Source: JAABRE01 sp964413275
GTDB taxonomy: Bacteria; Cyanobacteriota; Cyanobacteriia; Cyanobacteriales; JAABRE01
DNA length: 64,000 nucleotides
Reading direction: 5' to 3'
Assembly: GCA_964413275.1 (NCBI GenBank)
Contig: CAYPSO010000004.1
Span: 15,138-79,137, forward strand
How positions within the stretch are numbered: position 1 is the stretch's first letter; every line of letters begins with the position of its first letter. Below are positions 62,091 through 64,000 of this stretch, in pieces. Under the pieces are notes generated by a model. It worked only from the letters and a program-made list of their open reading frames with translations, was not told the DNA's origin and made no database searches. The translations under genes were made by a program, and so were the position numbers.

Positions 62091-63019
62091 TTCCAACAAT
62101 CAATGACAATAATATTCTCAGAGCTTATGAGTTGGGAAAAAGAAAGTTTGAAAAGCTCAATCTCAGTCGCCATGACTTTCAGGGAATCAATTTGGAGAAA
62201 GTGAATTTTAGTCACAGTAATTTAAGTGGAATTAATTTTAGTGAAACAAATTTAAAAAAATCTAAATTAATATATACAGATCTAAATGGTTCAATTCTTT
62301 ATAAAGCTGATTTAAGAGAATCTTATTTGATTTATGCTAGTTTATTATGGGCTAATCTTGAAGAAGCCAATTTAATTGGAGCTAATTTAAGTTGTGCTAA
62401 TTTAAGTCAAGTTAGTCTTAAAAATGCTAATTTAAAATATGCAAATTTAATGGGTATTTGTTTAGATGGTGCAAATTTAACCCAAGCAAATCTAAAAGCA
62501 ACTAATCTTTTTAATGCTAGTTTTGCTAATAGTAATTTTACTGAAGTTGATTTTAATGATGCCAAACTAGGTTTAACCTATGGAAAAAATGCTAATTTTA
62601 GTAAAGCATCATTATATAAAGCTGATTTAGAAAAATCTCAATTAATTCAAGCAAATTTTTTCCAAGCTAATTTAAGTAAAGCAGATTTAATTGATACAGA
62701 TTTAACTGCTGCATATTTATATGAAACCGTTTTAAAAGGCGCTAACTGTGATTTAAGCGTATTTCTCAATGCAGATTTAAGTAAAAGCAATTTAGAACAA
62801 GCTTCATTTTTTGCCGCTAATTTACAGGGTGCTGTACTCTGGGGAGCTAATCTTAAAAATACTAATTTAGAACGAGCTAATTTAGAAGAAACTCAATTAG
62901 ATGGAGTTAATTTTGAACATTGTCAAGTTAAAGGTGCTTTATTTACAGATGCAGTTGGCTTATCTGCAAAACAAAAAGCAATTCTTCGAGATAAAGGAGC
63001 TTTAAATATTCCGGTTTAA
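62060..63019 (+). CDS. pentapeptide-repeat protein with 5' end inside a mobile-element remnant
   Basis: A 319-residue protein, almost entirely tandem pentapeptide repeats of the A(N/D)Lxx type from about residue 36 to 300 (NLEEANLIGANLSCANLSQ and so on). These form a right-handed quadrilateral beta-helix. The repeats are interrupted around FNDAKLGLTYGKNANF. Its only in-frame starts are GTG 62060 and TTG 62132. The GTG and first nine codons lie in the right end of the IS200/IS605-like remnant, so the native start and promoter have probably been replaced. N-terminal residues ILRAYELGKRKFEKLNLS fit the family's usual pre-repeat helix. Confidence 0.8.
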   Translation: MALARWSVKQVPTINDNNILRAYELGKRKFEKLNLSRHDFQGINLEKVNFSHSNLSGINFSETNLKKSKLIYTDLNGSILYKADLRESYLIYASLLWANLEEANLIGANLSCANLSQVSLKNANLKYANLMGICLDGANLTQANLKATNLFNASFANSNFTEVDFNDAKLGLTYGKNANFSKASLYKADLEKSQLIQANFFQANLSKADLIDTDLTAAYLYETVLKGANCDLSVFLNADLSKSNLEQASFFAANLQGAVLWGANLKNTNLERANLEETQLDGVNFEHCQVKGALFTDAVGLSAKQKAILRDKGALNIPV

Positions 63020-63093
63020 AAGTTAATTTTAGAAAAGTAGTGAGAAACGTCATTTTCGCGATAACTTAATATACTTGTGTTGTTTAACTAGAA

Positions 63094-63132
63094 AACCCTC
63101 CAGTTGATGAAGGGTTAGATTTTAATGTTTTT
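63094..63132 (+). terminator. possible terminator after the pentapeptide-repeat gene
   Basis: A 6-bp stem AACCCT/AGGGTT with an 11-nt loop, followed by AGATTTT and TGTTTTT. It is weak but correctly placed between two convergent genes. Confidence 0.4.
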
Positions 63133-63160
63133 CATTGATATTGATGGTTTAGGTTACTTT

Positions 63161-63715
63161 TTATAGCTCTTTTTCTGGGAATTTAGATGACTTTAGTTTG
63201 CGCTTGAAGGTTGAAGCTGCACCGAGAGTACAGAGAGCTAGTAAGGATATAGTGTAACCTGGTTCTGGGGCTTTTTTTATAGATGCATTCTTTACACCTA
63301 GTTGTCCCGACAATTCTGGTAAAGGATTAGTTGGGAGACCAGATGTTTTTAGGCTAATTTGACTAGGTAAAAAAACAGTCGGTGGTTCTATTGGTAATAC
63401 ATCTTCATCAGTATCGAATAAAAAATTCAAACCGAAGTTAAGTCCAGCTAAAATATCATCCTCTGGTGATGTTAATGTATCAGAAATATCCCACAGATAT
63501 GCACTATTCCCTAATTCTGGTAATGGCGAGCCACCGGGCCATATTCTTACTATACCACCTAATCCACTAGGAAGAGAACCATCTTCAGATGTCCTTGTTC
63601 CGACTAATTCCCCGCTTTCTTTAAAGAAATCCACTTTATAGTCGTTCAAAGGATATACCTTACCTGGTGGAGGTAGTCCTATATCAGATGCTCCTAAATA
63701 GTAATTTATACTCAA
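63161..63715 (-). CDS. PEP-CTERM-type exported protein, N-terminus incomplete
   Basis: A 184-residue frame whose C-terminus is a PEP-CTERM sorting signal: APEPGYTIS, a hydrophobic stretch LLALCTLGAAS, then basic FKRKLKSSK. The body is acidic with Gly and Pro and no Cys apart from one in the anchor. PEP-CTERM proteins need an N-terminal signal peptide, but this frame opens with TTG and SINYYLGASDIGL and has none, and the frame upstream runs to a stop near 63757. It is probably the 3' part of a gene whose 5' end was lost. The neighbouring upstream fragment also looks broken. Confidence 0.6.
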   Translation of the reverse strand: MSINYYLGASDIGLPPPGKVYPLNDYKVDFFKESGELVGTRTSEDGSLPSGLGGIVRIWPGGSPLPELGNSAYLWDISDTLTSPEDDILAGLNFGLNFLFDTDEDVLPIEPPTVFLPSQISLKTSGLPTNPLPELSGQLGVKNASIKKAPEPGYTISLLALCTLGAASTFKRKLKSSKFPEKEL

Positions 63716-63848
63716 TAAACTAGCTTTTCTTCTAATCTTGCTTGAGCTATTGCTAAATTACTAACTACTTCAGTTAATTTATTTAAGTTATCTGCTAAAG
63801 TATCTATTTTTCCTTTAAATCCTGAACAGAGTTTTGCTTTAAAATCAT
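63712..63848 (-). pseudogene. fragment of a coiled-coil protein fused to a dispersed repeat
   Basis: A frame ending in TGA at 63712-63714 reads GKIDTLADNLNKLTEVVSNL and then AIAQARLEEKLVY, a clear heptad coiled coil. It has no start of its own: before it the frame runs into the dispersed repeat starting at 63849. It may be the tail of a small phage- or regulator-like coiled-coil protein of a kind seen in cyanobacteria. The stop nearly coincides with the start of the PEP-CTERM frame. Confidence 0.35.
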
Positions 63849-63899
63849 TAGACTTCTTGCAGAAGTCAGGCAATAGGCACTCTTGCAATAGGCAATAGT
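63849..63899. repeat. dispersed repeat (TAGACTTCTTG...GGCAATAGG type)
   Basis: TAGACTTCTTG, then an AGAAGTC that pairs with GACTTCT (hairpin), then GTCAGGCAATAGG and two further GGCAATAG units. It shares its opening and core with 7862-7914. The last 100 bp of the window after it contain CTCGGTTTCACCTCGG and no visible gene. Confidence 0.7.
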
Positions 63900-64000
63900 T
63901 AGATAAATTCAGGTTTTCTGTATTAGAATTGATTTACGAGTTACTAAGGCTCTCGGTTTCACCTCGGAGATGAAAAACCGACCAGCATAGAAACAGCAAA

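Overview
The window looks like chromosomal DNA of a cyanobacterium. It carries petH (FNR with a phycobilisome-linker domain) divergent from prk, ycf51, an FtsH2-type ftsH, glnN, a LabA-like NYN gene and an acyl-lipid delta-9 desaturase. Many copies of the HIP1 octamer GCGATCGC are scattered through it (for example near 9029, 11365, 14322, 29783, 34344, 49328, 54898 and 60224). The DNA is AT-rich and intergenic regions are full of short dispersed repeats. This would suit a low-GC unicellular lineage such as Geminocystis or Cyanobacterium; that placement is inference from memory, not a search.

Layout. 1-7.9 kb: an envelope-type cluster with the end of an acyl-CoA-dehydrogenase-like gene, an acyl carrier protein, an MBOAT O-acyltransferase, two GT-C-type membrane glycosyltransferases, a GtrB/DPM-like GT2 and an SGNH-like protein. 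It resembles a Dlt-style acyl-transfer set interleaved with a polyprenyl-sugar system. 8-33 kb: mostly housekeeping genes (hom, desC, ycf51, hemC, dacB, gor, guaA, cbiD, a divergent proA, lptC, a NYN gene, metG, an MscS channel, a B12-binding radical SAM protein). 33.5-35.5 kb: ftsH.

35.7-46.3 kb is the most notable region. Four adjacent transcription units encode a Mer-like flavoprotein, two TVP38 proteins, a secreted protein, a redoxin, DUF3179, DoxX-like, TauE/SafE, ArsS, ArsM, a Cys-repeat lipoprotein, and an ECF sigma factor with its anti-sigma factor. Each unit is preceded by the same motif: AAATCC, a 16-17 nt spacer, then CGTATC/T. I read this as a self-contained ECF regulon for redox, metal(loid) or envelope stress.

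46.5-57.3 kb: petH, prk, glnN, a TnpB relic, a thioredoxin-like secreted protein, nadK and cysE, with small and hypothetical genes between. 57.4-64 kb: a second MscS channel, an overlapping nucleotidyltransferase-DUF262 pair (a possible defence module), lpxD, a roughly 390-bp IS200/IS605-like remnant containing an omega-RNA-like structured sequence, a pentapeptide-repeat gene whose 5' end lies in that remnant, and a PEP-CTERM protein that lacks a signal peptide.

No rRNA, tRNA, CRISPR array or intact insertion sequence was recognised. Several genes end or begin inside dispersed repeats, so repeat spread appears to have trimmed gene boundaries here.
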